The notes beneath the pieces were generated by a model, which saw nothing but the letters and a program-made list of their open reading frames with translations, did not search any database and was not told where the DNA came from. A stretch of DNA of 64,000 nt from Mesorhizobium loti. Lineage in GTDB: Bacteria; Pseudomonadota; Alphaproteobacteria; Rhizobiales; Rhizobiaceae. The first letter of the stretch is position 1. Each line of letters begins with the position of its first letter. Location: positions 124,001-188,000 of the forward strand of contig AP017607.1 of assembly GCA_002356515.1 (NCBI GenBank), written 5' to 3'. The position numbers and the translations under genes were made by a program. Below, in pieces: positions 35,592 through 43,737 of this stretch.

Positions 35592-35888
35592 TCAGACCCC
35601 GGAACCAGTGGCGACCAGCGTCAACTTGTACCTGCCCTTCCTGAGCCCGAAGCTCACCAGCGGACGGTTGACAGGCTCGAGGTGGACCTCCCCGTAGTAG
35701 AGCTCGAAGGCGTCGCCTTCGGCGAGGTCGCGGTCCTTCACCACTTCCTTGATCACTTTCTCCGCCTTTTCTTTCTTGTCGAACGTGCCGCGGAATACGC
35801 CGTTCGGCGTCGCGATCTCGAGCACGACATCGTCGTCGTTATGATCCTTCCCCGAATTCTCGCCGGGGCTTTTGTTGTCCTGAGACAT
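35592..35888 (-). CDS. Ubiquitin-like protein, first gene of conjugation operon
   Basis: 98 residues from ATG 35888 with GGAG seven bases upstream. Residues 1-20 are a charged flexible tail; residues 21-95 fit a beta-grasp: VVLEIATPNGVFRGTFDKKE, KAEKVIKEVVKDRDLAEGDA, FELYYGEVHLEPVNRPLVSF and GLRKGRYKLTLVAT. The C-terminus is ATGSGV, so a Gly is available after removal of one to three residues, which fits processing by the neighbouring JAB peptidase. It starts the order Ubl-E2-JAB-E1, as in the antiphage Bil/Bub conjugation systems (order and membership, not tested). Upstream lies a divergent higBA-type operon. Confidence 0.84.
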   Translation of the reverse strand: MSQDNKSPGENSGKDHNDDDVVLEIATPNGVFRGTFDKKEKAEKVIKEVVKDRDLAEGDAFELYYGEVHLEPVNRPLVSFGLRKGRYKLTLVATGSGV

Positions 35889-35970
35889 TCGCCAACTCCA
35901 TTGTTGTCGCCCCGAATCTGCGCAGGGGAGGGCGGAGCAAACCCCTTGGCCCCAGCGTCGTTGCATGTTA

Positions 35971-36047
35971 GTCCCACTTCCGGGAACACTAATTCCGATA
36001 TGGCATAGCGTGAGGTCATGTGCAATAGTTGTCCCACATTTGGGAAC
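35971..36047. promoter_or_regulatory. Two operator-like palindromes in the divergent promoter region
   Basis: GTCCCACTTCCGGGAAC (35971-35987) and GTCCCACATTTGGGAAC (36031-36047) are 17-bp copies differing at three central positions, with the arms CCCA/GGGA in inverted orientation, 60 bp start to start. They lie between the ATGs of the minus-strand Ubl operon (35888) and the plus-strand HigB gene (36075). Each is a plausible site for the HigA helix-turn-helix, and the spacing would let one regulator control both directions. The regulator assignment is inferred. Confidence 0.65.
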
Positions 36048-36074
36048 CATTTTGTATTGGAGCCGCGGTTTGCC

Positions 36075-36374
36075 ATGAAGCTGATAGGGATATCGAGATT
36101 GCGCGAACTTGCGCGTCGTACCCGTGGCGACCTTGATGGAGCCGTACCGGCGCTCGTTGCCGAACTTGAGGCCGGGTCATGGCGTTCAATGGCTGAAATC
36201 GGGGAATTCTATCCGTCAGCCCTTATCAGAGGCATCAAGGTCCGAATCCCACTCAACGCTGACTATCGGGTCGATCTCGTCGCTGACTGCGAGGCGCAGA
36301 TAGTTCTCATCGAATATGCGGGCGCGACTACTGGGGCACGCGCCACGACTAAGGCAGGGAGCAAGGTGACATGA
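36075..36374 (+). CDS. higB: HigB/RelE-like toxin
   Basis: 99 residues starting MKLIGISRLRELARRTRGDL, then WRSMAEIGEFYPSALIRGIK and VRIPLNADYRVDLVADCEAQ, which follow the HigB pattern (helix, FP segment, then a YR strand). HigB toxins are ribosome-dependent mRNA interferases. The final 15 residues are Ala/Thr-rich and flexible. ATG 36075 has GGAG about 13 bases upstream and lies 28 bp after the second palindrome; the antitoxin starts at the overlapping ATGA. Confidence 0.78.
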   Translation: MKLIGISRLRELARRTRGDLDGAVPALVAELEAGSWRSMAEIGEFYPSALIRGIKVRIPLNADYRVDLVADCEAQIVLIEYAGATTGARATTKAGSKVT

Positions 36375-37519
36375 CAGTTCGACCTATACGCACTGAGGAA
36401 GACTACCAATCGGCACTCAAGCGTGCCACTGCGCTGTTTGGGCACAAAAGCCCGAAAGACCGCGACGAGCTCGAAGTGCTGCAGGCCGTCATCGAACGCT
36501 GGGAACGATCCCGGCATCCCATTGAGGCACCGACGCCTGTCCAAGCGATCAAGTTTCGCATGGTGCAGGAGGGATTGTCACAACGCGATCTGATTCCATA
36601 CCTTGGAAGCAAATCGCGCGTATCCGAGATACTCAACGGTCAGCGACAGCCCACGGTCGATCAGATCAGGGCACTACATCAGCATCTAGGCATTCCCGTC
36701 ACTTCGCTGATTGGCTCGTCGAAGCACGAGCCTGCGGCCGGCTCGTCGAGTACCTCGATAGCAGCCGAAGGAAAGCTTCGTACGCTTGGCGTGATGAGAA
36801 CGAAGGAGAATCTCGCCGGCTTCTTATCGCGTTCGAAGGCCTCTGCTCCGGCAATCGCCATGTTGCGCAAGACCAGGACTGAGCGCACCAACGCTAAGAC
36901 GGACATGGCGGCACTCGAAGCATGGTGCGCAGCCGTATTAGTTCGTGCAGAAAAGATAAATGTCAAAAAAACTAAGATAGGCGATCCAGAGAAAGCGGCG
37001 CGGCAACTGGCACAGCTGAGCCTGTTGGCTGACTGGCAGGATCAGCTCGTCGCTGAGCTACATCGTATGGGAATAATATTGGTCATATTGGAGCACCTGC
37101 CGGGAACATTTCTCGACGGGGCAGCGATGTGCCGCAGCGATGGTGTTCCGGTGATTGCACTAACCTTGCGTCACGATCGATTGGACAATTTCTGGTTTAC
37201 GCTGTTGCATGAGTTCGCCCATGCGGTTCGTCACTTGAGCACTGATCGACAGGTTATTCTGGACGATCTGGATGTGGCGAGTTCGGAAACCATCGAAGCG
37301 GAGGCGGACTCGTTTGCACGGCACGCTCTTATCCCTCCTGCCATGTGGAAGGGGATCGACAAGGGCAGCAGCACGGAGGAGGTGTTGCAGGCGGCGCAGA
37401 AAGCTGGCGTGCATCCCGCGATTGCCGCCGGCCGCTGGCGGTTCGAACATTCGGACTATCGTCGTTTCTCCAAGCTGATTGGTCGGGGCAAGGTGAAGAT
37501 GGCTCTAATTCCGACTTAA
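36371..37519 (+). CDS. higA: HigA-type antitoxin fused to ImmA/IrrE metallopeptidase
   Basis: 382 residues. The N-terminal part is HigA-like: a helix-turn-helix with VQAIKFRMVQEGLSQRDLIP, YLGSKSRVSEILNGQRQPTV and DQIRALHQHLGIPVTSLIG (residues 57-115). The C-terminal part contains FTLLHEFAHAVRHLSTDRQV (HExxH) and an acidic helix SSETIEAEADSFARHALIPP, which are the zinc ligands of ImmA/IrrE peptidases. The antitoxin could therefore be proteolytically inactivated in response to a signal. It is longer than a plain HigA (about 100 residues). Confidence 0.87.
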   Translation: MTVRPIRTEEDYQSALKRATALFGHKSPKDRDELEVLQAVIERWERSRHPIEAPTPVQAIKFRMVQEGLSQRDLIPYLGSKSRVSEILNGQRQPTVDQIRALHQHLGIPVTSLIGSSKHEPAAGSSSTSIAAEGKLRTLGVMRTKENLAGFLSRSKASAPAIAMLRKTRTERTNAKTDMAALEAWCAAVLVRAEKINVKKTKIGDPEKAARQLAQLSLLADWQDQLVAELHRMGIILVILEHLPGTFLDGAAMCRSDGVPVIALTLRHDRLDNFWFTLLHEFAHAVRHLSTDRQVILDDLDVASSETIEAEADSFARHALIPPAMWKGIDKGSSTEEVLQAAQKAGVHPAIAAGRWRFEHSDYRRFSKLIGRGKVKMALIPT

Positions 37520-37659
37520 TTTCTGTTGGTGGCGCGAAAGTGGCCCCAGAGCAGTCGACCGTCAAAGCACCTATGCGACGTCCATGTTCATGAGTTGTTC
37601 TTCGAAATTCGCATAATTGGCAGTGCGGTGTGATGTCCGGAATTATTTGGCATTTTCGG

Positions 37660-38079
37660 GGTTTACCAGTCCGGAATTATGCGCCGCGCGCGCTCGGCTT
37701 ATCCTATTGAATACAGAAGGGTTTTCTGGCTAAAGGTAGGGATTTTCGGTCCTAAGATCGGGTTTACCAATGGCCAAAATGACAGTTAATTCCGGACTGG
37801 GGTTAAGTAATTGGATTTGCGTAGGATATTGCCGTCCTTATTGGTAAACCCAAATGCGTCTGGCAACGGATTGGTAAACTCAGGGCCCCGGCATTGGTAA
37901 ACCCAGCCGCAGCCCTTTGGCCAAGGCCCAGCTCTTCCTTCCACTGTCGCCAATCTCCTCTACACACTCTCGAAACGAACTGTGGCCAATGGCTTCCTAG
38001 GGCTTCGTCAGGCTGTGTGAAGATCAAGGTCTGGCTGTCACGACAGAGATAACTCCAGCTGCTACCCGGTGGTTTACCG
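37660..38079. repeat. TGGTAAACC repeat family upstream of transposase
   Basis: Nine-base motif TGGTAAACC and its complement occur at 37660-37668 and 37761-37769 (as GGTTTACCA), 37842-37850, 37872-37880 (TGGTAAACT), 37895-37903, and 38071-38079 (GGTTTACCG). Orientation changes between the second and third copy. They are distinct from the terminal CCGGAATTA sites and may bind the small HTH protein or the ATPase to regulate transposition. Confidence 0.6.
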
Positions 38080-38104
38080 CTCCCCCGCCAGGGTTCAACG
38101 CACG

Positions 38105-38308
38105 ATGTCGCGGAAAGAGTTCGTCCCACTCAACCTGCTCGCCAAGTCGGCAGGAATCTCTCGGCAGGCAGTTTGGAAGGCCTGCCAGCGCGGCAACTGG
38201 CGAGGGCACGCTCTCAACGTGCGCGTTGTTCAAGGTAAGGGTGGCAACGCGGGAAAGCATTATCTCGTCAGTTTGGCTTCCCTCCCACCTCCGATTGAAG
38301 CCCATTGA
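38105..38308 (+). CDS. Mu-type N-terminal HTH protein or 5' part of transposase
   Basis: 67 residues: MSRKEFVPLNLLAKSAGISR, QAVWKACQRGNWRGHALNVR, then VVQGKGGNAGKHYLVSLASL. This is the HTH_Tnp_Mu N-terminal DNA-binding domain seen at the start of Mu-like transposases. The main transposase frame begins in another frame and overlaps by 83 nt, so this may be the first domain cut off by a frameshift, or a separately made regulator as with Mu Ner/c-type proteins. A programmed shift near 38285-38305 is possible. Confidence 0.6.
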   Translation: MSRKEFVPLNLLAKSAGISRQAVWKACQRGNWRGHALNVRVVQGKGGNAGKHYLVSLASLPPPIEAH

Positions 38309-39869
38309 GCCGAACGGTCCAAACACGATTGCATCCCGAAACCGGCACGGCCCAGCCGATAAAGGCAAGAAACGCGTAGTGGTCAGTCGGCCGTGGGATG
38401 CTTTGGTACCCTTCGACGCTGGCACAAAGGCGAAAATTGCAGAAGACCTAAAACAGGAAATCCGAGGGCTCTTGGCAGCCGGCGCAGCTTGGGGACATGT
38501 CAAGCTCTTGGCCCGTAACTTCCTGATAGAGACCACCAGGTCATGGGGGTTCCGCCCCAGCGATATTGCGAGTTTCGAGCAAGCTTGTTCGATCCCGTGG
38601 ACGCTGATTTCGGAAGAGATACATTATCGGAAGGTCCACCAGTTCCGCACGAACCGCAAAGCTTACGAGGACAGCCGCCCGCGTGGTCGGCGCTCCATCG
38701 AAGGCATGCGCCCGATGGAATTGGTCGTCGGAGACGTGCACCCGATCGACATCCACCTGAGGCGGGCTGACGGCTCGATTTGTACAGCGAAGTTGATCGC
38801 GTTTCTCGATTGGGCGACTGGCCGCGTCTGGTGTGATCTGATCGCATTTGACAAGCGCGGCGGTGTCAACAATCGTGATGTGATTGAGGTATTCGCGGCC
38901 ATGGTGGAGCATCCCGCCTTTGGCCTGCCTGAAGCCCTCTACATCGATAACGGCAAGGAATACTGGTTCGCGACGTACCTGGACGCCGACACGACGCTGA
39001 CGGTGCCCGGATTCCATGGGCCGGCGCGCAAGCTGAGAGTTGTCAACACCTTGCCGTACAACGCTCCGGCAAAGCCAATCGAACGCTGGTTCGGCGACTT
39101 CGAGTCTCGCTATCTGAGCGCGGTACCGGGCTGGATTTCCGGTAACCGTATGAGCAAGCGCCAGGAGGCGATCGGCCAAACGATTGCACCCTATGGCACC
39201 TTCGAAGATTTCGTTCCTGCGTTCTTCGGTCTCCTGAAGGCCTATCACAACGTGCCCACGGGAAAGCAGAGCGGCCTCAAGGGGCTTTCGCCCAATGCCA
39301 TCTTTCAACAGCACGTTGCCGCAGGCTGGTCAGCGATCACCATGAGACGGGATGAGATCCGCGCGTCCGTAGCGCGCCGTGTCGAGCGCACTGTGCTTCA
39401 AGGCGCGTTTCAGATCCGAGGGCGTCGGTGGTCCTGCGAAGAGCTGTGGAAGTATACGCACGATAAGGTTCTGGTCTGCGAGCCGGTCTATCATGCGCCG
39501 GCCGAGCTGCTTGTGCTGGACATGAAGGGCAACAGGCTCGGGATCGCCACCCCCGATGTTGCACTTCATCCGCTTGATCACCGCGGCGCCCAAAGCACGG
39601 CAGCACGGGCGAGGGCGCATCGCAGCGCGATCGTTGAGATGGCTCGCTCGGTCCCGAAAATCGACGTTGCAGCTCGGCTGATAGCGCTTGGCCAGGCTCA
39701 ACCTGACATCATCCCCAACAAGCCGACGGGCAAGGTGTCGTTCGACCCGTCTGGTCGGCCGGCGCGGATCGTGATGCCGAAGAAGCCTTCCAACTCCGAA
39801 GAGCGCCGGCGCGAACAGGACGAGCGGATAGCCGCGCAGATGGACTTGGTGAAGGGGATCGTCGGTTGA
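38226..39869 (+). CDS. DDE transposase (MuA/TniA-like)
   Basis: 547 residues from the first start, though the true N-terminus is unclear because the first 20-25 codons overlap another frame. The rve/DDE core has the first Asp in MELVVGDVHPIDIHLRRADG, the second in ALYIDNGKEYWF and the Glu in APAKPIERWFGDFE, spaced as in Mu-type transposases. The C-terminal third matches the Mu-C beta-barrel and ends with a basic tail (KPSNSEERRREQDERIAAQM) that may bind the ATPase. The stop overlaps the ATPase start. Confidence 0.87.
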   Translation: MFKVRVATRESIISSVWLPSHLRLKPIEPNGPNTIASRNRHGPADKGKKRVVVSRPWDALVPFDAGTKAKIAEDLKQEIRGLLAAGAAWGHVKLLARNFLIETTRSWGFRPSDIASFEQACSIPWTLISEEIHYRKVHQFRTNRKAYEDSRPRGRRSIEGMRPMELVVGDVHPIDIHLRRADGSICTAKLIAFLDWATGRVWCDLIAFDKRGGVNNRDVIEVFAAMVEHPAFGLPEALYIDNGKEYWFATYLDADTTLTVPGFHGPARKLRVVNTLPYNAPAKPIERWFGDFESRYLSAVPGWISGNRMSKRQEAIGQTIAPYGTFEDFVPAFFGLLKAYHNVPTGKQSGLKGLSPNAIFQQHVAAGWSAITMRRDEIRASVARRVERTVLQGAFQIRGRRWSCEELWKYTHDKVLVCEPVYHAPAELLVLDMKGNRLGIATPDVALHPLDHRGAQSTAARARAHRSAIVEMARSVPKIDVAARLIALGQAQPDIIPNKPTGKVSFDPSGRPARIVMPKKPSNSEERRREQDERIAAQMDLVKGIVG

Positions 39870-40633
39870 CGGTGTTCGTTGAGACTCGCGCCGCGCTCAC
39901 CGTGCGCGCCGCCTTCGATATGGCGGTCAAGATGCGCTATCCGGTGCTGGCGGTCGGCAAGGCGGGGCTCGGAAAGACTTTAGCGCTGAAGTGGATAGCT
40001 ACCCACACCGGAGCTGCCTACTGTGAGATTGCGCAGCATACCAAGGCTATGAGGCCGATGTTCCTGATGCTCCACGACGCCTATGGTGTCCAAAATGACA
40101 GCAAGCACACATACGATCTTGGGAAGGATTGCATGAACTTTCTGGGCGGCCGATACGGCCCGCCGCGTCCGTTGCTGGTGGACGAATATCAAAACTTCAC
40201 ACCCACTGTTTTGCGGGAGCTGCTGCACCTTCAGGAGCACTGCGGTTTCGCCTTGCTGCTTGCCGGCAACACTCATCGGTTAGCGGGGACGAGACGTGAT
40301 ACGCACGCCATGGATCAGATCGAAAGCCGCATCGGCATGCGTTTCGAGATCGGGCAGCCGACGCGCGAGGACTGCGTGAGGATAGGCGCCGAATACAACG
40401 TTGAGGGAGCCGATGCCTTCGAGGCAATCGCCACCTACGGTCAGAACACCTCCCTCCGCGCGCTTAGCCACCTGCTCCAGACCTGCGCTGCCGCTACCAC
40501 CAGCGGCGACAGCAGTATTCGTCTTCCCTGGATCGAGACCACGCTTCGCAGCATGTCGTGCGGCAGCGACGCGCTCAAGCTCTTGCACGAGCGCCGAAAC
40601 GACGGTGCACACGACATCAGCGGACCCACTTAA
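39866..40633 (+). CDS. MuB/TniB-like AAA ATPase of transposon
   Basis: 255 residues. Walker A is VGKAGLGKTLALKWIATHTG (residues 32-51) and Walker B is RPLLVDEYQNFTPTVLRELL near residue 108, followed by a sensor-like LLLAGNTHRLAG. It is typical of the ATP-dependent target-selection partners (MuB/TniB/TnsC class). It overlaps the transposase gene by four bases (tga/ttg region) and runs to within about 35 bp of the right end. No TniQ- or resolvase-like gene follows. Confidence 0.88.
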   Translation: MTVFVETRAALTVRAAFDMAVKMRYPVLAVGKAGLGKTLALKWIATHTGAAYCEIAQHTKAMRPMFLMLHDAYGVQNDSKHTYDLGKDCMNFLGGRYGPPRPLLVDEYQNFTPTVLRELLHLQEHCGFALLLAGNTHRLAGTRRDTHAMDQIESRIGMRFEIGQPTREDCVRIGAEYNVEGADAFEAIATYGQNTSLRALSHLLQTCAAATTSGDSSIRLPWIETTLRSMSCGSDALKLLHERRNDGAHDISGPT

Positions 40634-40834
40634 TTCCGGAGAGCGACAGATAATTCCGGACATCACACTGGAACGAAGGCCGAAGATAGCGAGCTGCACG
40701 ATGCAGGCCCTACTGACGTTGTTAAAGTCGCTGCCCGAATTGACCGGCAGAACGGGTGCAAAATTCCCTGGCTGATTCAGCTGCCTGACACTGTCGCCCT
40801 TGCGCGCGAGGGAAGGCTCGGCCGGATTTCCTTA

Positions 40835-42211
40835 TCAAGTCGCAAACACGCTCTTCACCGCATCGGCGGTCTTGGCCACGACGACGTCGGCCTCTTCGCG
40901 CGTCAGGCAGAGTGGCGGCGCGAAGCCGAGAATGTCGCCCTGCGGCATGGCGCGTCCGATGACGCCTCTGGCTGCAAGCGCCGTTGCCACCTGTGGCCCG
41001 ATCTTGAGCGAAGCGTCGAAGAACACCCGATCGTCCTTGTCGGCGACGAACTCGACCGCCGCCAGCATGCCGTCGCCGCGCACATCGCCGACATTTTTGT
41101 GGCCGCCGACCGCCTTGGCGAGTTCGGCGCGGAAATAGGCGCCGGTCTCGCCCGCGTTCTTGACCAGGTCCATCTCGTCAATCAGTTCGAGATTGGCGAC
41201 ACCGGCGGCAACGCAGATCGGATGCGCCGAATAGGTCCATCCATGGCCGAGCGAACCGAACTTGTCGGCCCCCTCGACCAGCACCTGCCACATCTTGTCG
41301 GCGACGATGACGCCCGACAGCGGCGCATAGGCCGAGGTCAGGCCCTTGGCGATGGTGATCAGGTCGGGCTTGATGCCGTAATGGTCGGAGCCGAACATGG
41401 CGCCCAGCCGGCCGAAGCCCGTCACCACCTCGTCGGCGACCAGCAGCACGTCGTACTTCTTGAGCACGGCCTGGATCCTTTCCCAGTAGCCGGCCGGCGG
41501 CGGCACAATGCCGCCAGTCCCGAGGATTGGCTCGCCGATAAAGGCGGCGACGGTTTCGGGACCTTCGGCGAGGATCATCTCCTCGAGCTTGTCGGCGCAG
41601 TGCTGCGAGAACTGTTCCTCGCCCATCGAGCGGTCGGCGCGGCGGAAATAGTAGGGCGCTTCGGTGTGCAGCACCGGTGCGCGCGGCAGGTCGAAGGCGT
41701 TGTGGAACAGGTCGAGCCCCGTCAGCGATCCCGTCATCACGCCCGAGCCGTGATAGCCGCGCCAGCGCGAGATGATTTTCTTCTTCTCCGGCCGGCCAAG
41801 AACGTTGTTGTAGTACCAGATCAGCTTGATGTTGGTTTCGTTGGCATCCGAACCGGAGAGGCCAAAATACACCCTCGACATGCCCTTCGGCGCGCGGTCG
41901 ATGATCATCTTAGCCAATGTGATCGAGGCCTCGGTGCCGTGGCCGACGTAGGCGTGGTAGTAGGCGAGGTTCTTCGCCTGCGTGGCGATGGCATCGGCGA
42001 TCTTCTGGCGGCCATAGCCGACATTGACGCAATAGAGCCCGGCAAAAGCATCGATGCTCTTCCTGCCATTGTTGTCCCAGACAGTGACACCTTCACCGCC
42101 GGCCATGATGCGGGTCGGGCTCTCGCCGCGCGCGTGCGTGCCCATATGCGTCGAGGGATGGAAGAAGTGGTCACGATCCCAGGCGTTGAGTTCGTTTGAC
42201 TGGTCGAGCAT
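40835..42211 (-). CDS. Class III aminotransferase (omega-amino acid type)
   Basis: 458 residues. Fold type I features are SRVYFGLSGSDANETNIKLI (Asn/Thr cofactor loop), VLLVADEVVTGFGRLGAMFG with the PLP-binding Asp, and DLITIAKGLTSAYAPLSGVI with the Lys that forms the internal aldimine. Such enzymes transfer the amino group from omega-amino acids, for example GABA, beta-alanine or putrescine, to pyruvate or 2-oxoglutarate. The start MLDQSNELNAWDRDHFFHPS is the normal N-terminus. It lies 32 nt downstream of the semialdehyde dehydrogenase gene on the same strand, which fits stepwise conversion of an omega-amino acid to a semialdehyde, then acid. Confidence 0.9.
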   Translation of the reverse strand: MLDQSNELNAWDRDHFFHPSTHMGTHARGESPTRIMAGGEGVTVWDNNGRKSIDAFAGLYCVNVGYGRQKIADAIATQAKNLAYYHAYVGHGTEASITLAKMIIDRAPKGMSRVYFGLSGSDANETNIKLIWYYNNVLGRPEKKKIISRWRGYHGSGVMTGSLTGLDLFHNAFDLPRAPVLHTEAPYYFRRADRSMGEEQFSQHCADKLEEMILAEGPETVAAFIGEPILGTGGIVPPPAGYWERIQAVLKKYDVLLVADEVVTGFGRLGAMFGSDHYGIKPDLITIAKGLTSAYAPLSGVIVADKMWQVLVEGADKFGSLGHGWTYSAHPICVAAGVANLELIDEMDLVKNAGETGAYFRAELAKAVGGHKNVGDVRGDGMLAAVEFVADKDDRVFFDASLKIGPQVATALAARGVIGRAMPQGDILGFAPPLCLTREEADVVVAKTADAVKSVFAT

Positions 42212-42243
42212 TTTTGGTCTCCTTGAGGGATGGCCGGACGGAT

Positions 42244-43737
42244 TTATGCGACGTCCAGGCAGAGATATTTGAGATCGGTGAACGCTTCGAGCCCGTGGCG
42301 CGAACCCTCGCGGCCGATGCCGGACTGCTTGACGCCGCCGAAGGGAATTGGCGCCCCGGTGATCTTCACACGGTTGATGGCGACCATGCCGTAGTCAAGC
42401 GCGCGACCCGTGCGCTGCTGGCGGGCGCCGTTCTCGGTCACGACATAGGCAACAAGGCCATATTCGGTGGCATTGGCGCGAGCGATCACCTCGTCCTCGC
42501 TGTCGAACGGCGTCACGGCGGCGACCGGGCCAAACGTCTCTTCGCGCATGATCAGCGCGTCGTCGGGCACGTCAACGAGCAACGTCGGCTGGTAGAACAG
42601 CGATCCCGCAGCGTGGCGCTTGCCGCCGGCAAGGCAACGTGCGCCCTGGGCGAGGGCGTCGGCGACTTGTTCCTCGACCTTCTTGATGGCGCGCTCATGC
42701 ATCAGCGGTCCGATGTCGGTCTCATCGGCAAGCCCATTGCCGATCCTCAAGGTCCCGACGCGGCGGGCGAACGCGGCGCAAAAGCGATCATAGATCGGCC
42801 GCTGCACATAGATGCGGTTGGCTGCCAGGCAATCCTGGCCGGAAGTGGCGAATTTTGCGTCAATCGCGATCGTCACCGCCTTGTCGATGTCGACATCGTC
42901 GAACACGATCAATGGCGCGTGGCCGCCGAGCTCCATCACCAGGCGCTTCATCGTCGGCGCGCTCTGCGCGGCGATCAGGCGGCCGATTTCGGTCGAGCCA
43001 GTAAAACTCATGGCGCGTATGCGCGGATCCTCACACATCCGCCCGACGATGGTGGAGGCGTTCCCAGTGACGACGTTGAAGACGCCGGCGGGCAGGCCCG
43101 CCCGCTCGCCAAGCTCGGCCAGCGCGAGCGCCGAAAGCGGTGTTTCCGACGACGGGTGCGCGATGATGGTGCAGCCAGCGGCGAGTGCGGCCGCCGCCTT
43201 GCGGGTCAACATCGCTGACGGAAAGTTCCACGGCGTGACGATGCCGACGACACCGAGCGGCTCGCGCCGCACCATCATCTCGGCGCCGGGAAGATGGCTG
43301 GTGACGCTCTCGGCGTTGAGACGTTTTGCTTCCTCGGCATACCATTCGACGAAGGAGGCGGCGTAATCGATCTCGCGCAGGGACTCCTGCAGCGGCTTGC
43401 CCTGTTCCAACGTCATCAACAGGGCCAGATCATCTTTGGCGGCGACGATCAGTTCGAACCATTTTCGCAGAATTTTCGAGCGCTCCTGCGGCAGCAGCGC
43501 CCGCCAAGCCGGAAAGGCGCGCGCGGCGGCATCGATCGCCTTAGTCGTCTGTCTGTTATCGAGCGCGGCGACGAAAGCAACGGTGGCGCCGGTTGCCGGA
43601 TCGGTGACCTCAAAGCTCTCGGCTGCCTCGCTTGCCGTCCAATGACCGTCGAGATAGGCGAGCTCGCGCAGCAGCCGACGATCGGTGAGACGGTCGAGCG
43701 CTTCATGGCGATGTGAGCGGGCGAAATGCGCGGACAT
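42244..43737 (-). CDS. gabD: NAD(P)-dependent succinate-semialdehyde dehydrogenase-like enzyme
   Basis: 497 residues. Aldehyde dehydrogenase features are VGIVTPWNFPSAMLTRKAAA (NAD-binding), FNVVTGNASTIVG, the active Glu in VMELGGHAPLIVFDDVDIDK and the catalytic Cys in SGQDCLAANRIYVQRPIYD. The C-terminal IPFGGVKQSGIGREGSRHGL is also typical. Substrate is not certain; the arrangement resembles GABA shunt enzymes, and the gabD symbol is a family guess. It is upstream of the aminotransferase in transcription order. Confidence 0.88.
   Translation of the reverse strand: MSAHFARSHRHEALDRLTDRRLLRELAYLDGHWTASEAAESFEVTDPATGATVAFVAALDNRQTTKAIDAAARAFPAWRALLPQERSKILRKWFELIVAAKDDLALLMTLEQGKPLQESLREIDYAASFVEWYAEEAKRLNAESVTSHLPGAEMMVRREPLGVVGIVTPWNFPSAMLTRKAAAALAAGCTIIAHPSSETPLSALALAELGERAGLPAGVFNVVTGNASTIVGRMCEDPRIRAMSFTGSTEIGRLIAAQSAPTMKRLVMELGGHAPLIVFDDVDIDKAVTIAIDAKFATSGQDCLAANRIYVQRPIYDRFCAAFARRVGTLRIGNGLADETDIGPLMHERAIKKVEEQVADALAQGARCLAGGKRHAAGSLFYQPTLLVDVPDDALIMREETFGPVAAVTPFDSEDEVIARANATEYGLVAYVVTENGARQQRTGRALDYGMVAINRVKITGAPIPFGGVKQSGIGREGSRHGLEAFTDLKYLCLDVA

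Larger units (their letters stand above)
37629..40667 (+). mobile_element. Mu/Tn552-like transposon (two-gene core)
   Basis: About 3.0 kb. The ends carry a perfect terminal repeat: TGTGATGTCCGGAATTAT at 37629-37646 and its reverse complement at 40650-40667, beginning TG and ending CA as expected. Additional copies of the core TCCGGAATTA lie inside: 37670-37680, 37789-37797 (inverted) on the left, and 40631-40639 on the right, which is the repeated-site organisation used by Mu/Tn7/Tn552-type transposases. It encodes a DDE transposase and a MuB-like ATPase only. Direct target duplication is not obvious (CGGTG versus CACTG, depending on the exact end), so I leave it open. Confidence 0.85.

Noticed and set aside
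37660..38079. CRISPR array from the TGGTAAACC repeats
   Set aside because: Repeats are only nine bases, spacing is irregular and orientation changes.
37629..40667. Tn7-like or CRISPR-associated transposon
   Set aside because: There is no TniQ, TnsA or Cas gene and no repeat-spacer array; only transposase and ATPase are present.
41099..43218. Long plus-strand open frames opposite the aminotransferase and dehydrogenase
   Set aside because: Antisense to two well-conserved enzymes; translations show no domain.
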